From CAYZYO01 sp964482585 (GTDB lineage Bacteria; Bacillota; Syntrophomonadia; Syntrophomonadales; Syntrophomonadaceae), in assembly GCA_964482585.1 (NCBI GenBank), contig CAYZYO010000028.1, positions 1 to 21,424 of the forward strand: 21,424 nt of DNA. Reading direction: 5' to 3'. Shown in pieces: positions 1 to 8,605 of the stretch; positions within the stretch are counted from its first letter, which is position 1, and every line of letters begins with the position of its first letter. The translations under genes were made by a program, and so were the position numbers. The notes under the pieces were generated by a model that worked only from the letters and a program-made list of their open reading frames with translations, did no database searches and was not told where the DNA came from.

Positions 1-27
1 GGTTGTTTTCACACTAACCGTCCCCTT
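1..27. repeat. Half of a probable inverted repeat with AACCGTCCCC
   Basis: AACCGTCCCC (16-25) is an arm often found in clostridial GGGGACGGTT / AACCGTCCCC hairpins. Its partner would lie outside the window. It could be the terminator or a repeat near the end of the minus-strand gene at 119. Evidence is limited to the motif. Confidence 0.25.
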
Positions 28-118
28 GTGCGTATAAGTTAGAATATTATATCGTTGATAATTGTTTTAGAACCTTGACGTAGCGGCTGCTGTAAATTAC
101 CCCAAACGTATTTAGCAT

Positions 119-1426
119 TTACTCATCTTCAGCAGCAACAGGTGCCTGTTCAGTTTTGGGGTCAATGCTGGACTCGGACTCGTAAATATCTTCCAGGCTT
201 TTGGCATCACTTACATCGGGAACTGAAATTGGTTCATCTAGATCATAGTACTCAAAGGTTCCGCTCTGCTGCAGGGATATATCAAGAAGAACAGGATCCT
301 CTTCCGAAGATGGGGCAGGTATTTCCGTTTTTATGTCCATAGTTGTGTATAGATCCATATATTTAGGAAAATATGTATCCTGGTCAACCCATATTCTATA
401 GTAGATATCAGCTTGCATATTAGAAAATAGTTCTTGGAATACCTGGCTTAATTGATCAGTGGCATTTTCATCTATTTCCTCGGGTAAGGGTATATTCTGC
501 ATTACCTCATCAAGGATCTGTTGGAAGCCATCTAGGCCCACAGTAACATTAAGCACCCAATAAGAGTGGCCATCTATTTCCTGATCATTACTAAAACTTA
601 GAAGTACACCGGCTTCAGTTAGCTGTTCCAGGGAACTCAAGGGATCCTGGCTGGATTCTTCCAAGAGGGCTTTTATATCCATACCGGGGATTTCTAGTTT
701 CACCCATCCCTGATCAGGCATGGTGGTGTACATACCTTCTTCATTGATCAGTACTTCCGTTGCCATGTTTTCTTCCTCTGGTAACTGGAGACTTGAAGCA
801 GTCATATCGCTTTTCACATGAAGCAGTATGGGCTCATTCTGCATAGCCATATCCATCACCATCTGGATATCAATAGATTCTGGCTCTCCGGTTTCGGGAT
901 TAATCATCTGCATTGTTTGCTGTAAATCCCCCCTGGCTTTGTAAGTATTGAAAGCCAATGAAGCTTCATTTGATTTAAGAAGCAGGTCCTCAGGGCTCAT
1001 CTGCGCACGCTTTTCCTGAAAATCAACTAGAACCGTTTTGGTTTCCTGTACCCAATCAATAGTGGCCCCAAAACTTTCCATAACCGCTCGAATTGGAACT
1101 ATAATCTCATTACTCACCTCAGCTGGAGCTTGGGGTAAATTAATCAGATCGCCATTCAAGCTGGCCTGGGTATCATTCAGGGTAAGAACCAGTGTGTCAG
1201 TCCCTTTATAAATGGTAATTGATTCCTCCGAGACGCTTATATCAGCACCGGATATTCTTTCAATCAAGTATAGAGGCACCATAGTAGTTCCTTCCTGAAG
1301 CTGGGGTATGGTTATTGGCTGAAAATCCTTACCATTGATATTGAGATTTACATCCACAGCCAATGCCGGAATACTGAAGACAAACAGCATCAGCAGAGTA
1401 CATAACCCCACCAATAGTCTTTTCAT
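119..1426 (-). CDS. Secreted copper-amine-oxidase-N domain protein with DUF6612-like C-terminal part
   Basis: A 435-aa protein probably exported to the outer face of the membrane or the wall. Residues 1-23 form a signal peptide (basic start, hydrophobic core, ALA cleavage site). Residues about 28-136 look like a copper amine oxidase N-terminal (stalk) domain: two repeats that include MVPLYLIERISGA and IVPIRAVMESFGA and end in a WVQETKTVLV strand. Despite the name, this domain carries no catalytic activity in Firmicutes and usually works as a surface or binding module. Residues about 145-410 resemble the DUF6612/lipoprotein-carrier-like fold often fused to it; this part is from family memory. 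The tail is acidic. The ATG follows AAGGAGGG with 5-6 nt spacing, so the start is secure. It is divergent from the ECF sigma gene, which raises co-regulation as a hypothesis. No copper enzyme activity should be inferred. Confidence 0.85.
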   Translation of the reverse strand: MKRLLVGLCTLLMLFVFSIPALAVDVNLNINGKDFQPITIPQLQEGTTMVPLYLIERISGADISVSEESITIYKGTDTLVLTLNDTQASLNGDLINLPQAPAEVSNEIIVPIRAVMESFGATIDWVQETKTVLVDFQEKRAQMSPEDLLLKSNEASLAFNTYKARGDLQQTMQMINPETGEPESIDIQMVMDMAMQNEPILLHVKSDMTASSLQLPEEENMATEVLINEEGMYTTMPDQGWVKLEIPGMDIKALLEESSQDPLSSLEQLTEAGVLLSFSNDQEIDGHSYWVLNVTVGLDGFQQILDEVMQNIPLPEEIDENATDQLSQVFQELFSNMQADIYYRIWVDQDTYFPKYMDLYTTMDIKTEIPAPSSEEDPVLLDISLQQSGTFEYYDLDEPISVPDVSDAKSLEDIYESESSIDPKTEQAPVAAEDE

Positions 1427-1466
1427 TTAACTCCCTCCTTTAGATAATTTGACTATTATTACTTCC

Positions 1467-1475
1467 ATCATAACA
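1467..1475 (-). promoter_or_regulatory. Extended -10 promoter candidate for the Cu-amine-oxidase-N gene
   Basis: Reading the minus strand, TGTTATGAT (TGn plus TATGAT) lies about 40 nt upstream of the start codon at 1426. I see no good -35 at 17 nt, as expected for an extended -10 promoter. It does not resemble the ECF-type element on the other side of the gap. Confidence 0.4.
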
Positions 1476-1633
1476 CAAAAAGCAGCGAAAGGGATCTGAA
1501 ATTAACCAACACGTTAAATTACTTAATATCCAACTCCCCTAACTCTAATAGCTTTTTTTAGATAATTCTACGCAAACTAAAAATTATTGCTTAGATATCC
1601 GAAGCCTTTCACCTGATGTTAAAATTAAAAAGA

Positions 1634-1660
1634 TGTAACTTTTAATATTGGTCAAACGTT
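1634..1660 (+). promoter_or_regulatory. Candidate ECF-type promoter (autoregulation) upstream of the sigma gene
   Basis: TGTAAC at 1634-1639 and CGTT at 1657-1660 are separated by 17 nt. This resembles the TGAAAC / CGTC pattern recognised by several Firmicutes ECF sigma factors. It lies 22 nt upstream of the sigma factor's ATG. ECF genes commonly drive their own operon, so position and spacing fit autoregulation. The call rests on motif likeness alone. Confidence 0.45.
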
Positions 1661-1681
1661 GTTTAAAAAAGGGGCAAGGAT

Positions 1682-2182
1682 ATGAAAACAGACTCCATTG
1701 AAATCGTCTACCAGCTTTATATTAATGATCTATATAAATACCTGCTCCAGCTTTCCGGTTCTCCCCAAACTGCGGAAGACCTGGTTCAGGATACCTTTGT
1801 GAAGGCTTATGAAAAATTGGAAAGCTATAAAGGTGAAAGGGTACGGGCCTGGCTTTTTCGGGTTGCATACAACACCTATGTAGATTGGTACCGGAAAGAA
1901 AAACGACAGGTTCAGACAGATCCAGATTTACTGGAGAGTATGAACTCCCAGATAGAAACAAGCCCTGAAGAACATTATTTACTTCAACTAACACTGGCAA
2001 ACTGGTTTAAAGTAATGAATTCCCTGCCGGAAAAAAGCCGTCAGGTAGTTCTTTTTAGAGACTATTATGACCTTACATACCAGGAAATCGCTGATATTCT
2101 TGATTTAAACCTGACAAATATAAAGGTGACCTTATACCGGGCCAGAAAGAAAATAAAAGAGGTGATGAAAAATGAATTGTAG
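1682..2182 (+). CDS. ECF-type RNA polymerase sigma factor
   Basis: A 166-aa alternative sigma factor that would direct RNA polymerase to envelope- or stress-type promoters. Residues about 10-75 are region 2, with the characteristic AEDLVQDTFVKAYEKL helix and a WLFRVAYNTYVDWYRK segment that contacts -10 DNA. Residues about 106-160 are region 4 with a helix-turn-helix (LTYQEIADILDLNLTNIKVTLYRARKK) for the -35. Length and the lack of regions 1 and 3 are typical of ECF proteins. A GGGG-type ribosome binding site lies just before the ATG. Its last 11 nt overlap the start of the next gene, which encodes a matching anti-sigma factor, implying translational coupling. The nearest well-known relatives would be Bacillus SigM/SigY/SigV-like factors, but I cannot assign one. 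Confidence 0.92.
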   Translation: MKTDSIEIVYQLYINDLYKYLLQLSGSPQTAEDLVQDTFVKAYEKLESYKGERVRAWLFRVAYNTYVDWYRKEKRQVQTDPDLLESMNSQIETSPEEHYLLQLTLANWFKVMNSLPEKSRQVVLFRDYYDLTYQEIADILDLNLTNIKVTLYRARKKIKEVMKNEL

Positions 2183-3425
2183 TGAATTTGAAGAGATAAA
2201 GGAGAAATATCTAAATGGAGAACTTAGTGCCGAACAAGAACGCGAAGTTGAGAGACATTTAGAAAGCTGTCCATTCTGCCAGGAACTGCTTGATAACTTA
2301 TTAAATAACGGCCATACAGCAGAAGAAGGTATCCCCCGGGACAACTTAATTAATAAAGTTTCTAATGAAATAATTAATGAACAAAAGCAGAAGAAAATTC
2401 TCCGTTTTGCCAGATATAAAAATCGTTTTAGTATGGCAGTTTTTCTTATACTTATGTTTTTTGTTCTGAATATAGTTGGAAACCTATTATCAAGCATTTT
2501 CTTTAATTATGGAAATGAGGATTCACGGCTTTATAAAACCCAAAAAACGGCGGCAATTTTAACCGAATCCTGTTTTCCTAATGTGACCATGCCTACCATG
2601 CTGATACCTAGTTCAATTTTCTTCTCCAGAGCAAGTTGGGGGGATAGCAGCCTTGAGATTAAGCCCTATTTTGCTACCCGGGGAGAGTTTAACTTGAAGA
2701 AACAAATTGGCAAAGAAGAATATAGTATTGGAAATCTCTTAGTTAATCATTTTTTAACCTTTACCGAAACCGAGTGGAAATGGAAAAACGGTTCAAAGGA
2801 GCTATATCTTTATTTTTATCATCCTGAACAAATGGCAGGTATTAATGCTGATTCTCTGCCGATTAATTCAGAGCAAATATGGGACGCTATGGATAAATTA
2901 CCTGAAGGGACGGTAGCTGAGTTGGGATTATCTTTTTGGAACAGCTTTTCCATTGAGGATGTAATTACTATGTTTAAAGACTATGATCTGGACATTACCT
3001 GGTATGCAATCACTACCGGCTTTGAAGGCAAATTAGATGAAAAAGAGCATCCGGAACTGTTAACTGCGTTTAATGGTGTTTGGGGAATTCCCCACCTGTC
3101 ACATAATATGCTTAAGACTAATTCGGTAATAAGAATGGATGACAGTTCAATCCGGGAAGAATACTTTATGGATTCTATGAAGTTCCTGGTTGAAAATGCA
3201 GATGTGGCAAAAAAAATTTACCGGGGGAATCCCCGGGAATTGTGTTTAACAGAGAGGTACGAATATCTTGAGGAACACGGGATCCAGGTTTATGGAGTGG
3301 TGGTTACCGGACCGGTAAAAGAACTGCTAAAGCTCAAAGAATTGGAAACTGTCCACTCCCCTGCCTTAGGTGAAATCAAGCTGTGGAACTGGTATAATCG
3401 TAACTTCCAGGGAACAATGTATTAA
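2172..3425 (+). CDS. Zinc-binding, membrane-anchored anti-sigma factor (Sigma_reg C-terminal type)
   Basis: A 417-aa partner that should hold the upstream sigma factor inactive at the membrane. The cytoplasmic N-terminus has a ZAS-type zinc motif: His29-x3-Cys33-x2-Cys36, with Cys3 as a possible fourth ligand. A single transmembrane helix spans about residues 86-107. The rest is predicted to be outside the cell. Its final ~170 residues fit the sigma factor regulator C-terminal domain seen in Bacillus YhdL-like proteins: an AELGLSFWNSFS segment, an ITWYAITTGFEG stretch, then YGVVVTGPVKELLKL and a terminal IKLWNWY. The ATG at 2172 lies within the end of the sigma gene (11-nt overlap). The extracellular domain presumably senses the signal; what it senses cannot be told. 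It is longer than minimal RsiW-type anti-sigma factors because of this sensory part. Confidence 0.88.
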   Translation: MNCSEFEEIKEKYLNGELSAEQEREVERHLESCPFCQELLDNLLNNGHTAEEGIPRDNLINKVSNEIINEQKQKKILRFARYKNRFSMAVFLILMFFVLNIVGNLLSSIFFNYGNEDSRLYKTQKTAAILTESCFPNVTMPTMLIPSSIFFSRASWGDSSLEIKPYFATRGEFNLKKQIGKEEYSIGNLLVNHFLTFTETEWKWKNGSKELYLYFYHPEQMAGINADSLPINSEQIWDAMDKLPEGTVAELGLSFWNSFSIEDVITMFKDYDLDITWYAITTGFEGKLDEKEHPELLTAFNGVWGIPHLSHNMLKTNSVIRMDDSSIREEYFMDSMKFLVENADVAKKIYRGNPRELCLTERYEYLEEHGIQVYGVVVTGPVKELLKLKELETVHSPALGEIKLWNWYNRNFQGTMY

Positions 3426-3571
3426 CTTAATTAACTTAATCGCCTTAGTTGTCCAGGGATTTTTTATTGATTAACAAGGAAAACTCTATTTTTTAAATAC
3501 TAGAATCAAAGTAGTCTTGTAGTACATTTACCTTTTGAAGCATTTATGTATCTCCGTTTCTTTAAAGTGAG

Positions 3572-3606
3572 CAGCAGCTAGGTTTTTATCCTGGCTGCTG
3601 TTTTTT
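3572..3606 (+). terminator. Intrinsic terminator after the sigma/anti-sigma operon
   Basis: CAGCAGCTAGG (3572-3582) pairs with CCTGGCTGCTG (3590-3600) across a 7-nt loop, with a single T-G wobble, and is followed by six Ts. It lies about 150 nt beyond the anti-sigma stop codon. The minus-strand reading has no T tail, so it serves only the plus strand. Confidence 0.85.
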
Positions 3607-3653
3607 ACTTTCTTGTTTTCGTTTAACCATCATGGTAGATATAGATATTTGTA

Positions 3654-5447
3654 CTAATCTTCAGGTGGTGCTGCAAACATTACATAAAAACCGTAGTCGA
3701 TACCGGTATCCGGACCAGTACCTTTCGCAATGTGAACATTTTGAAATATGATACGCAGCTTATAACCATCGTTCTCAACATCAAAAGTCATAGTTTCCGG
3801 ATCAAGGGCATTTCTAACCTTATTATTTGTTTCCGGGAGGGTTTTAGTAAAACCATAAAGACCGGTTCCGATAAGCTCCAATCCATCCATGTCTTTTACC
3901 GAAACCATCACTTCCTCCGGCGACAGCCGTTGTAAAGTTAGTTGGTATCCCACACTATCTACTTCAAATTCATACGCAGGTTGAACTGAGGGACTTTTCC
4001 CCCTATCCGAGAAGGTATTAATAATAACATCATACCCGCTGATGTTAACCGGTTTTTCCATATCGAGATTAACGAAAAAGTATTTTAAATCCCTCTGGGA
4101 ATCGTAGGCGGGAGCAAAGCCTAAGGTCGACTCCATTTTATCATGGGTATTAAAATCTTCAGGCAGCCATTTAACATATTTTATGTATTGGCGGTTTCTG
4201 AGGTAATCCAAAATACTTGTACACTCCAGCCTGAGGTTCATAGGTACATCTGATTTGGGACTTATTTTCCCATCATCCAGAATACCCTCAGCAGTGAGCA
4301 TAGTTTCAAGCCGAGTTATCTGGCTTACCCGGGAAACGGTAAACGCATCCACCGGCGGTATTACTGAAAATATCGCCAGACAGGCAGCCAGAACAGCAAT
4401 CATCCCGTTTCTGGATACTGGTTTAAGACTGAGTGCGATTCCACAGGCAATAGAAAAAATTCCAAACAAGGTGACATAATACCTTGACTCGGTAATCCCA
4501 TAGGCATTTAATCGTATTGCAACCGAAACCAGCTGCATGATCACGATAGGGATAAGCACCCTGGGAAATATCAACCGGTATAAGGAAGTAAAGCGGTTTT
4601 CCAGGAGGCTTGAGAGTATATATATTAATAGTCCGGTAGCCGAATATGCTAAAACCATTCCTCCTAACTGCCCAGATGGCCAGTTAAATGTCACCAGGAT
4701 TTTAACAAAGTATGCTGCCAGGACCAGGGTATAGACTGCAACCAATGGGATTGCAATGTAAGAAATAAGTATATCCAAAAATCGAGGATACTGTCCAGAC
4801 TCTTCTAAATACTGAATATCAGCTTGATCCTGAGAATTGAATCGCGGCAGCAGCGAAAGGTAATAAATAGTAGCAAAAAGAATCCATATAATAGCCATCA
4901 TATATCCATAAGCATCCTGGTTAACCTTAAAAAGCAGGGTGTTTATAGTTGCTATAGTAGCTGCACAGCCTGCAGCCAGCACAGCTGAGTATAATACCGA
5001 TATAAATGCCGATTTAAAATGTATGAGAGCAACCCTATTAAAATCAGCTTTGTTTCGATATGATGGAACCCATACAAACGCACAGAACATTGCAAAAACA
5101 GCAACGAAGGTACGTATCATAACCTCAAAACTTATACCTGGGGCAGAGTGTATAATAAGATAATAACCTGCTGTCAGGAGTGCTGATATCCCGTAAACAA
5201 GCAGCCGCCGTTTTAAAAGCCCTTCAAATCGTTCACAAATAAATTGGGCAGTCACTCCGAGAAAGGCTCCAAGTAAGAAAGTAAACATCAGTTTTTGAAT
5301 AAATAGTTCTGGTTCATTATGCAGTGAAATCATGTAACAAACTAATACAGTAGAACCTGTTAAACAAAGGACTGTAAGTGGAAATCGCCAGACAGCTTCA
5401 AAAAGCCTCTGGGCAGTAAGAATAATAGCTTCAATTAAACGTTTAAT
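3654..5447 (-). CDS. DUF4153-type polytopic membrane protein, probable ATT start
   Basis: A membrane protein of unknown function. About ten hydrophobic segments fill the first ~370 residues. A soluble, probably external C-terminal part of ~220 residues follows and ends in YGFYVMFAAP. This layout fits DUF4153. The first ATG in frame is at 5333 (559 aa), but it has no Shine-Dalgarno and would start inside a hydrophobic helix. The frame stays open upstream and encodes 38 more residues (IKRLIEAIILTAQRL, then a RFPLTVLCL helix) that look like the usual amphipathic start of this family. AGGGGAGG sits 7 nt before an ATT at 5447-5445. There is no ATG, GTG or TTG in frame between the upstream TGA (5501-5499) and 5333. 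I therefore call an ATT start (597 aa), leaving 23 nt after the preceding GGDEF/HD-GYP gene. A frameshift joining another start is the alternative. Confidence 0.8.
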   Translation of the reverse strand: MKRLIEAIILTAQRLFEAVWRFPLTVLCLTGSTVLVCYMISLHNEPELFIQKLMFTFLLGAFLGVTAQFICERFEGLLKRRLLVYGISALLTAGYYLIIHSAPGISFEVMIRTFVAVFAMFCAFVWVPSYRNKADFNRVALIHFKSAFISVLYSAVLAAGCAATIATINTLLFKVNQDAYGYMMAIIWILFATIYYLSLLPRFNSQDQADIQYLEESGQYPRFLDILISYIAIPLVAVYTLVLAAYFVKILVTFNWPSGQLGGMVLAYSATGLLIYILSSLLENRFTSLYRLIFPRVLIPIVIMQLVSVAIRLNAYGITESRYYVTLFGIFSIACGIALSLKPVSRNGMIAVLAACLAIFSVIPPVDAFTVSRVSQITRLETMLTAEGILDDGKISPKSDVPMNLRLECTSILDYLRNRQYIKYVKWLPEDFNTHDKMESTLGFAPAYDSQRDLKYFFVNLDMEKPVNISGYDVIINTFSDRGKSPSVQPAYEFEVDSVGYQLTLQRLSPEEVMVSVKDMDGLELIGTGLYGFTKTLPETNNKVRNALDPETMTFDVENDGYKLRIIFQNVHIAKGTGPDTGIDYGFYVMFAAPPED

Positions 5448-5449
5448 TG
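5432..5449. promoter_or_regulatory. 18-bp perfect palindrome over the DUF4153 initiation site
   Basis: CAATTAAACGTTTAATTG is a perfect inverted repeat. On the minus strand it starts two bases before the proposed ATT codon and directly follows the Shine-Dalgarno AGGGGAGG. It could act as an RNA hairpin over the start codon or as a DNA operator. The chance of such a palindrome at exactly this spot is low. Confidence 0.55.
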
Positions 5450-5470
5450 TAAAACCTCCCCTGATTAAAA

Positions 5471-8008
5471 CTATGCTAGTGAAGATAAAACCCTTTCTTC
5501 AAACAATTTGGCTATATCTGGATCAAACTGTATTCCCGCCATTGTATTAATCTCCTTAATAGCTTCCTCTTTTGTAAAAGATTTATGGTAAAACCGGCTG
5601 CTGACCATAGCATCATACGCATCTGCTATACGAATAATGCGTGACTGTTGTGGAATTTCATAACCTTTTAATCCCTTGGGGCAACCGCTTCCATCCCAGT
5701 TTTCATGATGAGCCAACACATATTCAGCCAATTGTGACATTTCATTTACTGAACTCAGTATGCGATATCCTATTTCCGGATGACGTTTTACTTCAGCCCA
5801 TTCAGAATCAGTTAAGTCATCTGCTTTATTTATGACCGAATCACTTAATATTATTTTACCTATATCATGAAGTAATGCGGCAGTTTTAAGCTCTGCGATT
5901 TCATTTGTATTATAACCCATTTCATGACCTATTTTTTCGCATATTTGGCTTACCCTATCGGAATGTTCTTTTTCCCCCGGCAGTTTTTCATATAGTGTTT
6001 TGATTATTGTCTTTATAGTATTGCTTCTCATGCTGGGACTTTCGTACAGTTTGTGTTGATACATATGATCTTCGGCCTGCTTAAATACTTTTTCTATATC
6101 TTCACCAGCCCTGTTTTTAGTGGCCCAACCAAATGACACTGATAATTTTATTAATTCTATTCTTTCATTGGATATAGCTGTCTTAATTCTATCAACAAAA
6201 TGTCTTGCTGCCCGACGTTCTGTTTTAGGTAGTAATATAATAAACTCATCCCCGCCAATTCTGGCAACTATATCACCAGTGCGGCACTCTTGTTTTATAA
6301 TCTCGGCGACCCTCAGCAGGATTTTATCCCCTTGCAAATGCCCGAAAGCGTCATTTACCAGCTTCAAACCATTAACATCTGCAATAACCAGGGTTAAAGG
6401 AAGTTTATTTCCAGTATCCAGCCTTTTTAATTCCTCATTATAAAACCTCCGGTTATGTAATCCAGTTAGCTGGTCATGGAAACTCAAGTATTCAATTTGT
6501 GCCAGTCTTTCTTTTTTGGCACTGAAATCCCTGAATACTATAACTACACCTATTATATTATTTTCTCTGTTCTTAATAGGTGCCGCACTATCTTCTATAG
6601 GATGTCCAATACCATCTTTAGAAATCAGGATAGTATGGTTAGCCAGTTCTATAATATTTCCAGTTTCCAAAACTTTTTTTGCAGGGTCTTCACATCTTTC
6701 ACCGCTAAACTCATTGATTATATTGAATACTTCTTCCAGGGGTTTTCCAAGAGCTTCTTTACTTGACCAGCCGGTAAGGTCCTCAGCTACTTTGTTTAAT
6801 AACAAAACATTACCCTGTTTGTCAGTGGAAATAAAACCATCACCAATAGACAAGAGGGTTACCCTTAGTTCTTCCTTTTCATAAAACAATAATTCTTCCA
6901 TTTTTTTACGATCGGTAATGTCTCTAATTGATTGAATAGCTCCTATTACGTTTCCTGAGAGATCATTGAGCTTAGATGCAGATTCAAGTAAGCAAGCTTG
7001 CCTGTCTTTATAGATTTCAGGTACAGATCTTTCAGCAATAAGCACACCGTCTTTTTCATGGACAAAATCATATTTACCAGTAAATTTATGGTGCTCATCA
7101 AATGGTAATAGAGAATAATCAATTAACATTGGACAGCGACGTCCATAAAACGGAATCGCATATTCGTAATTGGCCTTACCTATCATTTGTTCTTTAGAAA
7201 CCCCGGTCATTTCTTCTATTGCCCTGTTCCAAAAAATAACCTGTCCCTCGGAGTTAATTACAAAAGTAGCATCGGGTAAAAGTTCTATAATTTGTTCTAG
7301 TTCTTGATAGGCTTCTTTAATCTTTTGCTCCGCTTTTTTGCGATCAGTAATATCAATTCCCAGTGCTCCTATTAACTCAATTTCATGCTCACTGTATTTT
7401 AGAGGAAATAATCTGGTTTCGAATATTTTGTTTCCCTCTCCGGTTTCGATCTCGTCAATAACTGAAAAGGATTGCTTAGTCTTTAACAATTTTTCGGTAT
7501 TATTCATAAAATCCTTGGCAACAGCTGGAGTTAAAAGTTCAGAAAAATACTTTCCTTCAGTTTCCACTGGTGAACGTCCCAGGGTTTTAGCCGTCATTTT
7601 GGAAACCTTAAAATATTTTCCCTGCCTATCATAAATTGTTAAGAGATTCGGTATGTTATCTAATAACAAATTGAGAACTTCATTGAGCGACTGCAGTTCT
7701 TTTTCTTTAATATCGAGTTTGTTTCTCCATTTAGATACAATTATTGCGACAAGTAACATAATTAAGACTCTAAGGATAGCATGAATTGAAAATATTCCTG
7801 AACTTATATATTCCAGTGTGATGTGTAAAAGCCCTAAAAAGAGGGCTGCAGGCAAAGTATAACGAGAAAACCAGAACCCCACCATTATAATTATCAAATA
7901 AAATAAGTGGGTATATACAACATCTATACCCAAAAAATAGTTACAGTATACAGCTACACCTATAACTCCCAGACAAGCAATTAATATATAAATAAATTTA
8001 TTATACAT
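5471..8008 (-). CDS. Membrane PAS-GGDEF-HD-GYP protein (c-di-GMP synthesis and breakdown)
   Basis: An 845-aa signalling enzyme. Residues 1-92 form about four membrane helices. Three PAS-type domains follow at about 107-225, 232-370 and 377-498; the first two are followed by the linker DITDRKK. The GGDEF domain is at about 503-655: DQLTGLHNRR, DVNGLKLVND and an intact G585-GDEF, with an RxxD inhibitory site (R576, D579) five residues before it. This predicts an active, product-inhibited diguanylate cyclase. The HD-GYP domain at about 665-840 keeps all expected metal ligands (H714, D715, H743, H767, H768, D796), but the GYP signature reads G775-C-P. It therefore probably both makes and degrades c-di-GMP, with PAS input. 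The ribosome binding site is moderate (GAGAGG, 11 nt from the ATG). It is the first gene of an apparent two-gene unit with the DUF4153 gene. Confidence 0.93.
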   Translation of the reverse strand: MYNKFIYILIACLGVIGVAVYCNYFLGIDVVYTHLFYLIIIMVGFWFSRYTLPAALFLGLLHITLEYISSGIFSIHAILRVLIMLLVAIIVSKWRNKLDIKEKELQSLNEVLNLLLDNIPNLLTIYDRQGKYFKVSKMTAKTLGRSPVETEGKYFSELLTPAVAKDFMNNTEKLLKTKQSFSVIDEIETGEGNKIFETRLFPLKYSEHEIELIGALGIDITDRKKAEQKIKEAYQELEQIIELLPDATFVINSEGQVIFWNRAIEEMTGVSKEQMIGKANYEYAIPFYGRRCPMLIDYSLLPFDEHHKFTGKYDFVHEKDGVLIAERSVPEIYKDRQACLLESASKLNDLSGNVIGAIQSIRDITDRKKMEELLFYEKEELRVTLLSIGDGFISTDKQGNVLLLNKVAEDLTGWSSKEALGKPLEEVFNIINEFSGERCEDPAKKVLETGNIIELANHTILISKDGIGHPIEDSAAPIKNRENNIIGVVIVFRDFSAKKERLAQIEYLSFHDQLTGLHNRRFYNEELKRLDTGNKLPLTLVIADVNGLKLVNDAFGHLQGDKILLRVAEIIKQECRTGDIVARIGGDEFIILLPKTERRAARHFVDRIKTAISNERIELIKLSVSFGWATKNRAGEDIEKVFKQAEDHMYQHKLYESPSMRSNTIKTIIKTLYEKLPGEKEHSDRVSQICEKIGHEMGYNTNEIAELKTAALLHDIGKIILSDSVINKADDLTDSEWAEVKRHPEIGYRILSSVNEMSQLAEYVLAHHENWDGSGCPKGLKGYEIPQQSRIIRIADAYDAMVSSRFYHKSFTKEEAIKEINTMAGIQFDPDIAKLFEERVLSSLA

Positions 8009-8537
8009 AATCTGTTTAACCTCTCAAAAAATATCATGCTTATATAAACAAAAAATTTAAGCCTAAAAAGCAATGATATTCTATAATAGACATAGTACCT
8101 GTTCAGCTATAGTCATTATTCAATAAATACTAAAAATTCGATATTAATTATCCAAAATCCTTGAAAAATTTGCCTTTATGTAGAAAAAAGTACTATTATC
8201 AAATATGATTCTACTGCATAAAGTAATATTTTATACATTATGTACCGTATAGGCGACTAGTCTCCGACTAGCTGCAATTCAGGATGTCAGGGCGGCGACT
8301 GAAGTTGCCTCTACGGTTCTATTTGGTTGCTGCGGTTTTACCAAAACGCTAGTGCGTGCCCAACTTATCTAACTAACGTGACTGCATTAAGCGTTTATTT
8401 TCGTACTAACCCTTCATTACTGCAAGCCACAACCACCGATGAAAATAGGTGAATGTGATTGCATAAATGACGTATTTTCTCTACAATTATAAATGTTTTT
8501 AAACCAGGTTGGATAAATTAAATTTAATAAAGTATAT
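8009..8537. other. Gene-free upstream region of the GGDEF gene
   Basis: This AT-rich stretch holds no convincing coding frame. Bases 8009-8240 should contain the promoter of the GGDEF/HD-GYP unit on the minus strand, but I see no clear -35/-10 pair. Bases 8294-8405 are a dispersed repeat described separately. The 50 bases before it (8243-8293) contain short GGCGACTAG / CTAGTCTCC-like self-complementary pieces that may belong to the same element. Confidence 0.5.
8294..8405 (+). repeat. Dispersed repeat copy A (~112 bp), inverted relative to copy B
   Basis: The 112 bp here align with the reverse complement of 15642-15752 over the full length, with about 16 mismatches and one single-base gap by hand (about 85% identity). 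Identical blocks include GCCTCTACGGTTCTAT, CAACTTATCTAA and GTGACTGCATTAAGC. There is no coding frame. Small hairpins are possible: GGCGAC-TGAA-GTTGCC and ACGC-TAGT-GCGT. It lies ~200 bp upstream of the 31-codon mini-gene, on that gene's strand. It could be a non-autonomous mobile element or a structured RNA leader. I do not recognise a known riboswitch class. Confidence 0.8.
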
Positions 8538-8566
8538 TTGACTAATGTTTTGATTAGGAGTAAAAT
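8538..8566 (+). promoter_or_regulatory. Sigma-A type promoter of the mini-gene
   Basis: TTGACT (8538-8543) and TAAAAT (8561-8566) are separated by exactly 17 nt. Transcription would begin near 8573, about 33 nt before the TTG start codon of the small open reading frame. Confidence 0.7.
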
Positions 8567-8605
8567 AACAAACGAATTAATCAAGAAAGGAGATAAAAAG
8601 AGAAT

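Noticed and set aside
5159..5333. ATG at 5333 as the start of the DUF4153 protein
   Set aside because: No Shine-Dalgarno, start inside a hydrophobic helix, and a family-like N-terminus is encoded upstream; kept only as the alternative start.
8243..8410. Possible c-di-GMP-I, c-di-AMP or lysine riboswitch in the repeat upstream of the mini-gene
   Set aside because: The conserved motifs of these classes (such as the GGACGCAAAG-type core of GEMM) are absent. The same sequence recurs at 15642-15752, so it is listed as an unclassified repeat.
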